Numbered from the stretch's first letter, positions 29,101-37,383 are shown. The stretch: DNA of 64,000 nt from Deltaproteobacteria bacterium (GCA_002731275.1 PCBK01000123.1:1-64000); one strand, 5' to 3'. Numbers and translations are program-made. The notes: a model not told the origin generated them from the letters alone.

Positions 29101-29418
29101 GGTGGTGATGTAGGTGACGCAACGGGACGCTTGTACCTCCGGCAAAAAGGGACCGCGTGGCTGCGACTCGCGGGCAATAAGTTCGAATACTATGTGCTTC
29201 CGCCTCGCACCGCTGTCGTCAACCCCTTCTTTAACGGCATTAAGAGTTTTGCACCTGCTGTGTACCAAAACTACCAGCTCCGCGAACGTCCACTCGCCAA
29301 CGCACATTGGGAACTTTTACTCAACCAGTTCAGCGAACGCGTCAACCAGGATATCAACCTCAACAGCCTCAACGATATCCGGCTGTACATCTACTACACC
29401 GACTTCACCGAACAATAA
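23146..29418 (+). CDS. Lipid-anchored TcA-like (Tc toxin subunit A-like) protein
   Basis: 2,090 residues. The signal peptide has a lipobox YVTG-C at about residue 33. Cys-rich CDxDAKCDxGLxC modules fill about 35-470. Beta-rich domains follow, with a second short Cys-rich patch near 965-1010. From about 1280 the protein is largely helical. Long coiled coils (about 1540-1680 and 1720-1800) flank a hydrophobic hairpin (about 1682-1718), and the C-terminus is a beta domain ending LNSLNDIRLYIYYTDF. That ending, and a helical pore segment before a C-terminal TcB-binding beta domain, are features of insecticidal Tc toxin A subunits. The following gene encodes a TcB/TcC-like protein. Tc A proteins usually lack lipid anchors and Cys-rich stalks, so this is an unusual form. 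Family assignment is by eye and moderately sure. Confidence 0.65.
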   Translation: MIRLTPRQSWNAKLILILRLLFLTSIYIYVTGCSTPPETGTICYKKQGCACDPNDASCEGSLKCIRGYCGNEECTRQKGCKCDKDAKCDIGLRCYLGYCLEKETVNDPCKDKEGSQNCPCKADAKCDDNLLCNSQNVCEAACTAVGCSCSKTSKCDAGLTCSQGFCAETCDAGKAGCPCDKDGGCTGDLVCSALGSCVPATCKSDDYGKKAGCPCDNTGQCGTDLLCTVNNLCRGCKDGEAGCACKTGNVSPCADGLLCKDNICKSCIGEIGCGCFADDRCNAGARCEDKNGTKQCVSCGNTLEGCSCRENADCLTDGLVCLGGFCKTSQTGTVVNQKPTNPRCYTPCSGDSIDSKTGALQICSVRFKLREGCQAKQTCTNGSCIENGTTPKADEYPNCQSNTDCPSWQACVKDSNGKGVCYSDCVGDADCLGKGRCYRYVCRLPCTTTNGACPKDQHCETDGQDKGFCVPKTKTNTSKPAASTSPGSFLLSSQQLSFTNQQTTAVFELWNKSNLPVSFQIKRLQDDTPTGGNPQSALNWLQFGVCASNTDTSCPTLNKPLNKNNPFVIGSIASNTRILIKIANAGGKPAASSIYKGSFEVDGGVLGKQVVYVEYAQSGNGQWAGKIYAFGNFNDHNLPKYSDNVSISQLKGNAFIQRWWEFKNSAHSDSDFEAFQAALQSIKNETWRIDKALTDCAVLRNTNKGNVACYPYKGNKDGYGVLSGSLSETPVPTGISELNMAVNLQETNNVLKGRIVSDQTLHYPGDPSIALTFEGTAAPSAKRFTQLTNIKADVYIGGRYNLHSKDNPTDVKNPIVEGSCDTTFFARTAVPWLVPGFSFGTHASLGLIRERYECRNVKYPNTARGNITANDAKALNIALSQANTIPNGRSLIRRIELVDGALIQNKFLFIIFRERFRSFFDPAKGQLNGSINKDFTNYGYMVLERVPAQLFGNDGGTCQSDANCTGDKKCFQGFCQDDPYKGSEPPSLTTCTTTCSGGQECINGVCRIKSKLEQVSCTPDVIKEATGSTFSLRDNQNNVVVTKPQLESLVNALLYGQPKTTGYGLYTSDAEIKQNIHYLCDKTGQFDGGKTQEICPVGSQLIFFELSDTDGSKTYKHPCNDSGTCAVVLQKYRTSIANFRENVQWRCKDSKQAFCDTNRTNLRDGKVFYKKVTTGTYLSPYNSLRADIGNAFRYKIQFRSRTGQNVGFTPELCQPGASVIPYCYDPKLIEQLERRVNCLESIYTDKGVYDVLGVGTTLAVAVKKELQFIFGYKNTLSTTGNIFTEQGFETLNAELKIMLGDDAFVKAATSRFDLAGSNLYSFEGDKLEPNGIRLTGALGYEMHNLYLAVQYYQMVLDRAFAQSSTIQASFRTGNSLDFFITEETVNNYFRKLILASTNKARAYSTIAQRYHKLDRIDLAKNVVQRAYVATFIEFTVLTRLMRELLSNSNGLVADDIKRAIEQAALTYKAELIRMGEIFRKVSKQLDFFGFQRGYIPFPAMEKTQTSAFRVAFDFARQKMLSAKEKENLALQNKRSYDTDAVSFQNELVKIQQNYENQLVDLCGSIKANGKIYPAIPKYAYLDPKTEAFGNPCGLTGTGQLYTARANLDKTRISFQSLRISHSNVEQQIINEENRIKQYCKTNWDLAQYTWSIRGQQRDLKSQIESSRAAIERANQTFQAVSSYAEAIKCFIIAGFSAGSNCPQAFASATIINAARAIRDSNVSKQQNIIQQKQQDIANLTSTLEQQQLKVQCDNAKIESQIRLTNLRNSMLNFELDALKADYDIRIAISNITSLENKAQRLIAQMDESSQLAINVQAAKNDPNVRIYKNDAIITAEMTFDIALREAYRTTLVYEYYTGTSYARKGELYLTRMVSYGKYALEAYLTQLELDFREFEEQNGKPDTRVAVYSLRDDILNIERIDKTSGAPRTIAQRIADFQAALTDRNRLNNEGFISFPFDISVDKGTSKVSPITYNHKILYIEAEFVGGDVGDATGRLYLRQKGTAWLRLAGNKFEYYVLPPRTAVVNPFFNGIKSFAPAVYQNYQLRERPLANAHWELLLNQFSERVNQDINLNSLNDIRLYIYYTDFTEQ

Positions 29419-29538
29419 ATCCAATGTGAAGGTGGAACAGATACATAAGGCTGTTGGAGACAAAAAAGCATGAGACTTCATCAACCACCCTCTTTCCTTG
29501 CAATAACCTAAAAACAACCCCAGTCCACAACGTCCCAT

Positions 29539-32500
29539 ATGAGCTATGGAGTCATGAAAACAATGCGAACCTCCCTTTCCCTCGTCTTTTTCATCTGCAT
29601 TTTCACATATGTGTCCTTTGTGTCGGCAGATACGCCCGATTCCAAGTCAGGTGTATCCCCAAGTGTCCTGCGTCTCCCAAAAGGTCCAGGCTCACTCGAA
29701 GGTGTCGGAGAAAATGTCAAGGTGAGTCTCAATATGGGCACCATGGCGTACAACATCGGCGTCAAGATCCCGACAGGTCGCAATGGGATGACTCCACAGC
29801 TCGGTCTTTCGTATAGCTCTGGAGGTGGGACGAGTTGTGTAGGGATGGGGTGGAAGCTCTCCGGTATCCAAAGCATCGAACGTATGACCGTTCGAGGACT
29901 CCCCAAGTATGACAACACAGACACATTTACATCGGGTAGTGGCGAACTGGTGCTTGTCCCAGGCTCTCCTTACTACCGCGTCCGTTACGAAGGCTCCTTT
30001 GTCCGGTATCGCTGGCACCGCAAAGACGCACAAGATCAACAAGGTTACTGGACCGCCGAATATCCAGACGGAAGCATCGGATTCTTTGGCACGAGCAGCG
30101 AAGACCGAAGCCTGGCTGGAAAGGTAGCCGATCGTGCCGGACAAATCTTTGGTTTACAAGGAACATACCGTTGGTATCTCCAGAGCAAACTCGACCCCAA
30201 CGGAAACAAGATCGAATACAGCTACCTCCGAGATGGTGGACAGCTCTATATTTCGACGATCCGGTGGGTCTTCAAGACAGACAAGACCTCTCTCTACACG
30301 GTGTTCTTCAAGTACCAGACAAATGACCGTGTCGATCCCACATCTGACGCCAAACCCGGATTTGTCATCACAACGCGCAAACTCCTCGACCAAATCATCA
30401 TTCAGGCTGACGGAAAATCACTGCGCACCTACAAGCTGACCTACGACGCACCTGCTGGCCTGTCGAGACTCACACGAGTCCTACAATACGGAAGAGATGA
30501 AACCTCCATCCACCCCATCTTCTTCACGATGACGTACACAACAGCAGCGAGCACGACGATCAAACGCTCCCCTATCACCATGAAAACAGGCGCCGGCGTC
30601 AACTTTAAAACTGGAAACATCGACCTCATCGACATAAACGGCGACGGACTACCGGACATTGTCGACACCAGTTCATCCACACACACCTTCCGCCTGAATC
30701 AACTCGTCGTCGACAACAAACTACAGCAAAAAACCCATAACTTCTCCCAACTCATTCAAAACCCCACGACAACAAGCGCACAACTTAAGAATCCCAAAGT
30801 CCACATGCTCGACGTCGATGGGGATGGGTTCACAGACCTCGTAGACACTGTCACGCAGCAGATATACCGATGCCAGGGCAACGGACGTTGGGAATCAAAG
30901 GCGATCTCCATTCAAAAAGTACCGCCCACACCTGGAACCAACGCAAACGCTCGTTTCTTCGACTACAATGGAGATAAGAAGATCGATGTCATCATCAGTG
31001 ATGGCACAACAACCTCTTACTACGTCGGTGATGGCAAAGGTAACTGGACCTACACCCCTTCATCAGAAAATATAGGTGTATCATTTAAGGATGGAGGGCT
31101 AAAACTCCTCGATCTCAACGGTGACCACCTTCAAGATGCCATCCAAATGCTCGCAGGACAACTACGTTACAAGCTGAATCTCGGATGGGGTCGGTGGACC
31201 GGATGGAACACCATCTCTGTTCCAGGCTTTACGCAGTCCATGACGAAGCTCGCACAATTTGCCGACATCAATGGCGATGCACTTAGTGATATCGTCGTCT
31301 TTTCAGGAAACAGCGTGCGCTACTTTGTCAACAAGAGCGGCAACGCTTTCTCCTCTGGCGTCTTGCTACAAAACAACAACATCCCAGATAGCACAACACA
31401 CTCTATCCGCTTTGCCGATATGAACGGTAACGGCACACGGGACATTGTCTGGATCAACGCCTCCGGACAATTCACATACTTGGAGCTCTTTGATAGACGC
31501 CCCAACCTGCTCAAGAGTGTTCACAACAATATCGGCAAATGGATCGAGGTGACGTATGGCTCGTCTGTTCACCAACAAATGCGCGATATCCAAGCAGGAA
31601 AAGATTGGATACATAAATTCCCATCCCCCTATCCTATCGTCGAACAGGTCAAGACATGGGCCACTGGCCCAGGTGGAAAACAACTCTCTCTTCAAACCCA
31701 AGAGATCCGCTATCACAACGGATACTACGATGGAGGTGAGAAACAATTTCGAGGATTCCAGGATGTCGACTCGATCATGCACGGTGACAGCTCAACAGAG
31801 ACCAAAGTCGAAACGTACAAATTCGATATCGGTAAGCTCGATCCGTACCGCAAAGGCAAGCTCCTAGAGCAAAGCCTCAGCAACGACAAAGGCAAGATAT
31901 ACCAAACACAGGTCTCCAATTATGCCCTCTGTAACGTCGAAGGAGCACAGGCAACATCCACTCTGACGTACCCTGTCAAATACTATTGCCTAAAAAGCCA
32001 GGAGACAACGCTTAAAGAAGGTCTCGACGCAAAGCAGTGGAAGGTCACACGCACCGAATACGTATACGATGGTTACGGAAATGTCATACAGACATTGACA
32101 CTCGGTGAAAAGGACAAGAGTGGTGACGAAAAGTATATCAACACCGAGTATATCGAACCCAACGGTCATTGGTTCCTGCGCAAACCAAAGCGACGTGTGA
32201 TCTTCGCAGACCCTAATAGCACACGCCGCACAGAAGAGAAGTACTATTACGATAAACCCGACTTCAAAGGGATGCCTTATGGGACCCTCTCGCGAGGAAA
32301 TCTCGCCCGCACAACGGTCAAGGTATCATCGGACAAGAGCGAGCTTATCGAGCGAGGTCGTGCAAAATATGACGACTTCGGAAATATCCTCGAACAACAA
32401 GACGCGAACGGAAATAGGCGTAGCTTTGAATGGGACACTGACTATAGCCGATTCCCGATCAAAGAGAGCGTCCACCTCGGGACACTGACCCTGACGATGT

Positions 32501-35412
32501 CCGTTAAGTGGGAACTGAGTATCTCACAGATCGTCGAGAGCACAAGCTGGAACGGTCATATCACTCGTTACAAGTACGATGTCTTTACAAGAATCTCAGG
32601 CATCGCGAAGCCCGGTGACAAGCTCGACAAACCAACACAGATGTTCGAGTACGACATCAAGTCTCCTCTGAGCAGGATCATCACAAGACAACGCAGCGCA
32701 AGTGGAGGTGTGACGGACCAAGAACAGATCCAATGTTTCGATGGAATGGGTCAAAAACGTCAGGTGCGTGTACTCTCAACAGTAGGACGTTACCAGATCC
32801 AGGGACATGTCGACTTCAACAACGCTGGAGGCAAAAGCAAGGTCTGGAATCCCTACAGCTCACAGAGCACAGAGTGTGCGTTCGAGGCGCCGAAGGAGAC
32901 GCCTTTTGTGCAGATGTTCTTCGACGCAAAAGGGCGTAGTCTTCGTCAGGTCCATCAGGACGGCAGCATCACAAAGACTGTGTACAAACCCTTTGAGACG
33001 GCCTTCTACGATGAAGAGGACAACAAACAGGGGTCTCCACACTACGACACCCCAAAGATCACCTTCACCAACGGCCTTGGTCATGTACTCGAAGTTGTAG
33101 AGTACGATAAACCCGGCCATCAAATCAGTAAAAAGTTCAAATGGGATGAGGTCAACGTCCTCAGCAAAAAGCAGAAGGTTGGATTGCCTCAGCTCGTGGC
33201 ATTCACAGACGCAGATGGGAACGTCAAACGTCAAGAGCACGATCTGCTAGGAAGAGTCACACTCGTCAAAGACCCCAACACAGGGGATATTGTCTATACA
33301 TACGACGCCCAAGGGAACTTACTGACACGTAAAGACGCCCGTGGGGTCACAACTTCGTACACATATGATAGCGCCAATCGATTGACATCGTTGATGGAGT
33401 TGGGCAAAGCCGACACGAAGATCACCTTCAGCTACGATAACACCAATACTCTCTACACAAAAGCCAACAATCTCAAAGGCAAACTTGTCTCAATTCAGTA
33501 TCCAATTGGCGCTGAGTATTTTGACTACGATGAACGCGAACGCCTCTCGACATACCGAAAGCACGTCTTTGGCCACGACTTCGATTTTGTGATGACCTAC
33601 AACAACGTCGATCAGCTCGTCAAAAAGCAATTCCCAGATGGACGCATCCTGAAGTACAAATACGACGCGATGAACCGCATGGTGGAGATCCCGGGATACA
33701 TCTCAGAGATCACGTTTGCGGACAATGGACATATCCAGTCCTGGAAGACCGCAAATGGCGTGCAGACAGCCCACCAATACGACAACAGATTGCGGTTGAA
33801 GTCCCTTCAAGTGGGACAGGGTAAGTTACTTGATTTTGCGTACACATACGACACGAATGGTAACTTCTTGGAGATCAAAGAGTCCTCTACAACGAAGAAA
33901 TATACATATGATTCATTGTACCGGCTGACCCGTGCGGATATTGGCGATGAGGTCCTTCAGTACGCTTACAGTGACACGGGGAACATCCTCAAGAAGGAGT
34001 CATCGCTCGGCGCGAAGAGTCCGGGTCATGTGGGTGATTACGATTACGGTTCATCACAACCTTACGCGGTGAAGAAGGCAGGCGCAGTCAATCTGTCTTA
34101 CGACAAAGCCGGGAACGCTTCTTCACATCGGGGTCTGGCTCACAAGTGGGATTTTATGGGCAGACGGGTGGAGACATCGTCTCAGGGGAGTCTTTTGGGT
34201 CAGTATTGGTATGGTGCCGGAAAGATCCGTCAGGTGAAGTATGAGCAAAAATTGCACACGATCTACATCTCACCAGATTACGAGATACGCGAAGGACAGG
34301 CGATCTTGTACATCATGATGAACAAGCAACGTGTTGCTTCATCGGCCCAGACGGCTTCGGTTGAGAAAGTGTATGACGATATCGCGCCGGGTAATGGGGA
34401 TACAACATATGTTGCCAAACCAGATGGGACGTTGAATGTCGCAGACGCGATGCTCGCGTACCACATTCAAGCGGGTACAAGGAAGGCCGAGCTTCGCAAA
34501 CGCGAGGTCAAAGGTGGACTTGCTGAAGGTGTGATGGCTTCGAGGTTACATCAGTTATTGGATGAAGGGAAAGAGGTCAAGCAATTTTACCACATGGATC
34601 ACCTGACCTCGACCCGGAAGGTCACGGACGAAAAAGGCGAGGTGAAAGGCGAAGTTGATTACTACCCTTACGGTGCTCCCAAAGGCGCAACAGGTGGCGG
34701 GATTGTCTTTGGTTACATGAACACAGAGTTGGATCGTGCGACAAACCTGAATTACGCCAAGACACGGTATTTGGATACCTCTTTGGGCCGCTGGATCAGC
34801 GCAGATGGCAAATTTGAAAAGTTGCACTCTATCAAAGACGAAGCCCACATATTCAGCTATGTAAATGCAAATCCGGTACGATATCTGGATCCCAATGGTA
34901 CAAAAAGCGTTGGTCCACTAGAAATTCTATCTCCCATAGCAACTTCATTACGAACTGCAGCAGCTTTTGTTCATCCAAAAGCAACAACAAGAGAGAGAGT
35001 TGCAAGAAGTATCCAACTAGTCGGAGATGTAATAAACACAGTAGGAACATTTGTAACAGCCACTGGCGCTGGTGCTCCCTTAGGAATAGGTCTAAAAATT
35101 GGCGGCACCTTACTTAGCTATACCGCAGGGGTTGCTGCCGATACATATAAAAGTCAAAGAGAGGGTAAAACAATCTCAGGTACGAAACACGCCTTAAGTG
35201 CGTCAACAATGCTCAAAAATGTCATAGACGCTGCAAAAAAGGATACAAAGACAATATTTACGAAGCCTGGAAAAGCTTTTAAGGGCCTTCTTGATGTAAA
35301 AGGTGTCTATGATGGTTTCATGGAACTCAACGAAGCGATACAGATAAGACAAGGTAGGGGGATCAAAAAGAGGCCGCCTTCAAGAAGTGGGTTACCTATC
35401 ACCAAAGGATAA
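29539..35412 (+). CDS. Exported SpvB/TcdB/RHS protein (TcB-TcC-like fusion) with variable tail
   Basis: 1,957 residues from the outermost ATG; ATGs at 29554 and 29563 are equally possible and precede the same signal peptide (cut after VSA). Domains in order are as follows. An SpvB-type domain spans about 40-300 (LPKGPGSLEGVGE, then TPQLGLSYSSGGG, then VGMGWKLS). VCBS/FG-GAP repeats span about 360-650 (DINGDGLPDIVD, DVDGDGFTDLVD, DINGDALSDIV). A TcdB middle region with WIEVTYGSSVHQQ follows. YD/RHS repeats run about 1180-1690, and the RHS core about 1703-1789 contains GRWISADG and RYLDPNG. After the core comes a 168-residue hydrophobic Gly/Ala/Thr-rich tail. In Tc toxins this cocoon encloses the cleaved C-terminal toxin. 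The tail uses many AGA and ATA codons, unlike the core. Confidence 0.9.
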   Translation: MSYGVMKTMRTSLSLVFFICIFTYVSFVSADTPDSKSGVSPSVLRLPKGPGSLEGVGENVKVSLNMGTMAYNIGVKIPTGRNGMTPQLGLSYSSGGGTSCVGMGWKLSGIQSIERMTVRGLPKYDNTDTFTSGSGELVLVPGSPYYRVRYEGSFVRYRWHRKDAQDQQGYWTAEYPDGSIGFFGTSSEDRSLAGKVADRAGQIFGLQGTYRWYLQSKLDPNGNKIEYSYLRDGGQLYISTIRWVFKTDKTSLYTVFFKYQTNDRVDPTSDAKPGFVITTRKLLDQIIIQADGKSLRTYKLTYDAPAGLSRLTRVLQYGRDETSIHPIFFTMTYTTAASTTIKRSPITMKTGAGVNFKTGNIDLIDINGDGLPDIVDTSSSTHTFRLNQLVVDNKLQQKTHNFSQLIQNPTTTSAQLKNPKVHMLDVDGDGFTDLVDTVTQQIYRCQGNGRWESKAISIQKVPPTPGTNANARFFDYNGDKKIDVIISDGTTTSYYVGDGKGNWTYTPSSENIGVSFKDGGLKLLDLNGDHLQDAIQMLAGQLRYKLNLGWGRWTGWNTISVPGFTQSMTKLAQFADINGDALSDIVVFSGNSVRYFVNKSGNAFSSGVLLQNNNIPDSTTHSIRFADMNGNGTRDIVWINASGQFTYLELFDRRPNLLKSVHNNIGKWIEVTYGSSVHQQMRDIQAGKDWIHKFPSPYPIVEQVKTWATGPGGKQLSLQTQEIRYHNGYYDGGEKQFRGFQDVDSIMHGDSSTETKVETYKFDIGKLDPYRKGKLLEQSLSNDKGKIYQTQVSNYALCNVEGAQATSTLTYPVKYYCLKSQETTLKEGLDAKQWKVTRTEYVYDGYGNVIQTLTLGEKDKSGDEKYINTEYIEPNGHWFLRKPKRRVIFADPNSTRRTEEKYYYDKPDFKGMPYGTLSRGNLARTTVKVSSDKSELIERGRAKYDDFGNILEQQDANGNRRSFEWDTDYSRFPIKESVHLGTLTLTMSVKWELSISQIVESTSWNGHITRYKYDVFTRISGIAKPGDKLDKPTQMFEYDIKSPLSRIITRQRSASGGVTDQEQIQCFDGMGQKRQVRVLSTVGRYQIQGHVDFNNAGGKSKVWNPYSSQSTECAFEAPKETPFVQMFFDAKGRSLRQVHQDGSITKTVYKPFETAFYDEEDNKQGSPHYDTPKITFTNGLGHVLEVVEYDKPGHQISKKFKWDEVNVLSKKQKVGLPQLVAFTDADGNVKRQEHDLLGRVTLVKDPNTGDIVYTYDAQGNLLTRKDARGVTTSYTYDSANRLTSLMELGKADTKITFSYDNTNTLYTKANNLKGKLVSIQYPIGAEYFDYDERERLSTYRKHVFGHDFDFVMTYNNVDQLVKKQFPDGRILKYKYDAMNRMVEIPGYISEITFADNGHIQSWKTANGVQTAHQYDNRLRLKSLQVGQGKLLDFAYTYDTNGNFLEIKESSTTKKYTYDSLYRLTRADIGDEVLQYAYSDTGNILKKESSLGAKSPGHVGDYDYGSSQPYAVKKAGAVNLSYDKAGNASSHRGLAHKWDFMGRRVETSSQGSLLGQYWYGAGKIRQVKYEQKLHTIYISPDYEIREGQAILYIMMNKQRVASSAQTASVEKVYDDIAPGNGDTTYVAKPDGTLNVADAMLAYHIQAGTRKAELRKREVKGGLAEGVMASRLHQLLDEGKEVKQFYHMDHLTSTRKVTDEKGEVKGEVDYYPYGAPKGATGGGIVFGYMNTELDRATNLNYAKTRYLDTSLGRWISADGKFEKLHSIKDEAHIFSYVNANPVRYLDPNGTKSVGPLEILSPIATSLRTAAAFVHPKATTRERVARSIQLVGDVINTVGTFVTATGAGAPLGIGLKIGGTLLSYTAGVAADTYKSQREGKTISGTKHALSASTMLKNVIDAAKKDTKTIFTKPGKAFKGLLDVKGVYDGFMELNEAIQIRQGRGIKKRPPSRSGLPITKG

Positions 35413-35511
35413 AACAATGAGAGCTTCAATAAATATCCTGAATCTGGCTCAGCTCAAGCTCCCAAAAGGCACTATCATAGCGCTGGCAACATGAAAGGAA
35501 CCAAAAGATGA
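35413..35511 (+). other. Open 32-codon continuation of the RHS frame after its stop
   Basis: After the TAA at 35410-35412 the same frame stays open for 32 codons. It reads a basic, polar peptide (ending AGNMKGTKR) and stops with TGA at 35509-35511, overlapping the ATG of the next gene as ATGA. This overlap is the junction expected if the RHS gene once ended here. The TAA may be a recent nonsense change or a sequencing error. A competing 25-codon frame (35417-35494) looks less protein-like. Confidence 0.4.
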
Positions 35512-36347
35512 ACAACTCACAACTAGAAACTCGACTTCTACGACTCGAAGCAGAACACCTGCGATTTCGCCGCCTTGTGTTTCGCTCAGTTGGCGTCGTT
35601 CTCGGATGCTTCGTGTTGTTTCTTACCATCAACACCCTCATGGCACAATCAGCCCCCCTCGTATACTCCGGCTATCTCGAAGAAAAAGGTATACCTATCG
35701 ATGGTTTACGAGATGTCAAATTCACACTGTGGGACAACACCACAGGAGGAACGACCCCTCTTTGTACAGACGAGTTCACAAACACTTCGTTTCTTAGAGG
35801 TCGCTTCAAGCTCCCTCTCAAAAACTGCCTCACTACGTTCCAGCAAAAAACATCTGTCTGGGCTGAGCTCTCGATCAAAAGTCCAGGTTCATCCAGTACG
35901 ACATACACACCATTGGGACGACAGCAAGTCGGTGCTGTCGCACTTTCAAAAAAGACACTAGACCTTGGCGTAGGTTCCGTTCAATGCTCAAACCAAAGCT
36001 ACTACGAAGTCCCAACCTCCGTGGGCACACATTGCTCTAAAAAATTCACATTGGTAAAGAAATCCGTCGTTCTCGCGACCTTCTCAGGGTACGGACGACA
36101 TGATGGAGGCTCTGGCTCCTGCCAATTTTTCATCACATTTGATACAGAAAACAGAAACAACAATACATCCAACGGCACAAGCTGGCTCTCAGGTCCACAG
36201 GGCCAGGTCGAATCCGTCAGCAGCACACGAATGATCGTACTCAACAAAGGTACTCATGAGGTCTTTTTGAATTTGAAAGCCAGTTCTGGCACAAAATGTA
36301 TCCTTGCAGCTGCAACCCTCAACGCCGTCTACATCCCAACAAACTGA
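35508..36347 (+). CDS. One-helix membrane protein, YSGYLEE family (paralogue 1)
   Basis: 279 residues; AAAGGA eight bases before the ATG. A short helical cytoplasmic segment (1-25) precedes a membrane helix (about 28-46) ending MAQSA, then the shared domain starting PLVYSGYLEEKG. That domain continues with DVKFTLWD, LCTDEF, LRGRFKLPLKNCL and a SVWAELSIK strand. Its layout resembles the YQGRL...PYA beta domain found in many bacterial surface proteins. The C-terminal about 120 residues are unique to this copy (HDGGSGSCQFFI, then SSGTKCIL). It is the first of a local family in which the N-terminal half is kept and the C-terminus varies. The function is unknown. Confidence 0.75.
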   Translation: MNNSQLETRLLRLEAEHLRFRRLVFRSVGVVLGCFVLFLTINTLMAQSAPLVYSGYLEEKGIPIDGLRDVKFTLWDNTTGGTTPLCTDEFTNTSFLRGRFKLPLKNCLTTFQQKTSVWAELSIKSPGSSSTTYTPLGRQQVGAVALSKKTLDLGVGSVQCSNQSYYEVPTSVGTHCSKKFTLVKKSVVLATFSGYGRHDGGSGSCQFFITFDTENRNNNTSNGTSWLSGPQGQVESVSSTRMIVLNKGTHEVFLNLKASSGTKCILAAATLNAVYIPTN

Positions 36348-36363
36348 GGCAAGAAGATTGGGT

Positions 36364-36498
36364 ATGAACGATTCCCAACGAGAAAATCGACATCTCCGAC
36401 TCAAAGCAGAACACCAACGTTTTCAGAACCTTGCCATTCACACAATGGGCGTAACTCTCGGATACTTCATCCTATTCATAAACCATTCACACAAATGA
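36364..36498 (+). pseudogene. Truncated relic of a YSGYLEE-family gene
   Basis: 44 codons that clearly copy the first 40 residues of paralogue 1 (MNDSQRENRHLRLKAEHQRF versus MNNSQLETRLLRLEAEHLRF), including the start of the membrane helix. The frame then ends in INHSHK and a stop before the MAQSA and YSGYLEE region. The next full gene begins 13 bases later. I read this as a broken duplicate left by recombination between neighbouring family members. Confidence 0.65.
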
Positions 36499-36511
36499 AG
36501 GGATTCAACGA

Positions 36512-37363
36512 ATGCAATCCAACGAAATCGAGAAGCAGTTCGAATCACTGCAACATCAAATCAAAATGCTCAAGAATATTCTTGCAACGCTCCTCTTGGT
36601 ATGTGGCGGAGTCGCCTCTCTGTGGTTCACACAGTCACTCTTGGGAACGGCTGGAGCGAAAGGTATCCCCACAATAGATCCACTGGTTTACTCCGGATAT
36701 CTCGAAGAAAACGGAACACCTGTCAATGGAAAAAAGAACATTGTCGCAACATTGTGGGATGGAACAAAACAAGTCTGCAATACAAACAACACCTCAAAAC
36801 CAGTAGACTTTGTCAGAGGACGTTTCCAAATGACATTGCCTACAGATTGTTTCGCCGCTGTCAAACAGTATCCGAGTCTCTACATACAGATAGAAGTCGA
36901 CAAAAAAATACTCGCCAAAAATAAATTGAATGTCGTTCCATACGCCATCAACGCGTTTCATGCCATTAACGCAACGATCGCAGACAGAGCAACCAACGCC
37001 GACCAAGCCACAAACGCAAACTACGCAACAAAATCCGGAAGCACAGGAGACGCCAAAACATTAAACTCATACCAAATGTTCACAGCCCACCTTGATGGGA
37101 ATTGCACCATCAAAGGAAAGTCTCGCTCCTGGCTTTCAGCGAGTAGCAATGGACCAACGGTATGTAACATTGCATTCAATTCTGGGATATTTACCTCCGC
37201 ACCGATCTGTGTTTGTACATCCCGACACCTCAGCGGCATTGCACACACAGTTTGTCAGATTGGAAATGTACCAACTGTATCAGGGATGAGTATCCAAACC
37301 CACGCTATCGCCGCAGCAGGTATCCCCACAACAGATACATTCATCATGTGTATGGGGAAATAA
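36512..37363 (+). CDS. One-helix membrane protein, YSGYLEE family (paralogue 2)
   Basis: 283 residues; AAGGGA eight bases before the ATG. An N-terminal helix and membrane segment (about 22-45) lead to DPLVYSGYLEENGTPVNG, then IVATLWDG and FVRGRFQMTLP. The shared domain ends with NVVPYAINA, the PYA motif of the wider YQGRL-type domain. An Ala/Asn/Thr repeat follows (AINATIADRATNADQATNA), the kind of short-period repeat seen in trimeric fibre stalks. The C-terminal about 95 residues have six or more cysteines and a TVCNIAFNSGIF segment. The layout suggests a fibre-like surface protein with its tip exposed. Confidence 0.75.
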   Translation: MQSNEIEKQFESLQHQIKMLKNILATLLLVCGGVASLWFTQSLLGTAGAKGIPTIDPLVYSGYLEENGTPVNGKKNIVATLWDGTKQVCNTNNTSKPVDFVRGRFQMTLPTDCFAAVKQYPSLYIQIEVDKKILAKNKLNVVPYAINAFHAINATIADRATNADQATNANYATKSGSTGDAKTLNSYQMFTAHLDGNCTIKGKSRSWLSASSNGPTVCNIAFNSGIFTSAPICVCTSRHLSGIAHTVCQIGNVPTVSGMSIQTHAIAAAGIPTTDTFIMCMGK

Positions 37364-37383
37364 GCCGAAAAAAGCCACAAACG

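Noticed and set aside
35417..35494. 25-codon gene between the RHS gene and paralogue 1
   Set aside because: No ribosome-binding site; the competing in-frame continuation of the RHS gene explains the open sequence better.
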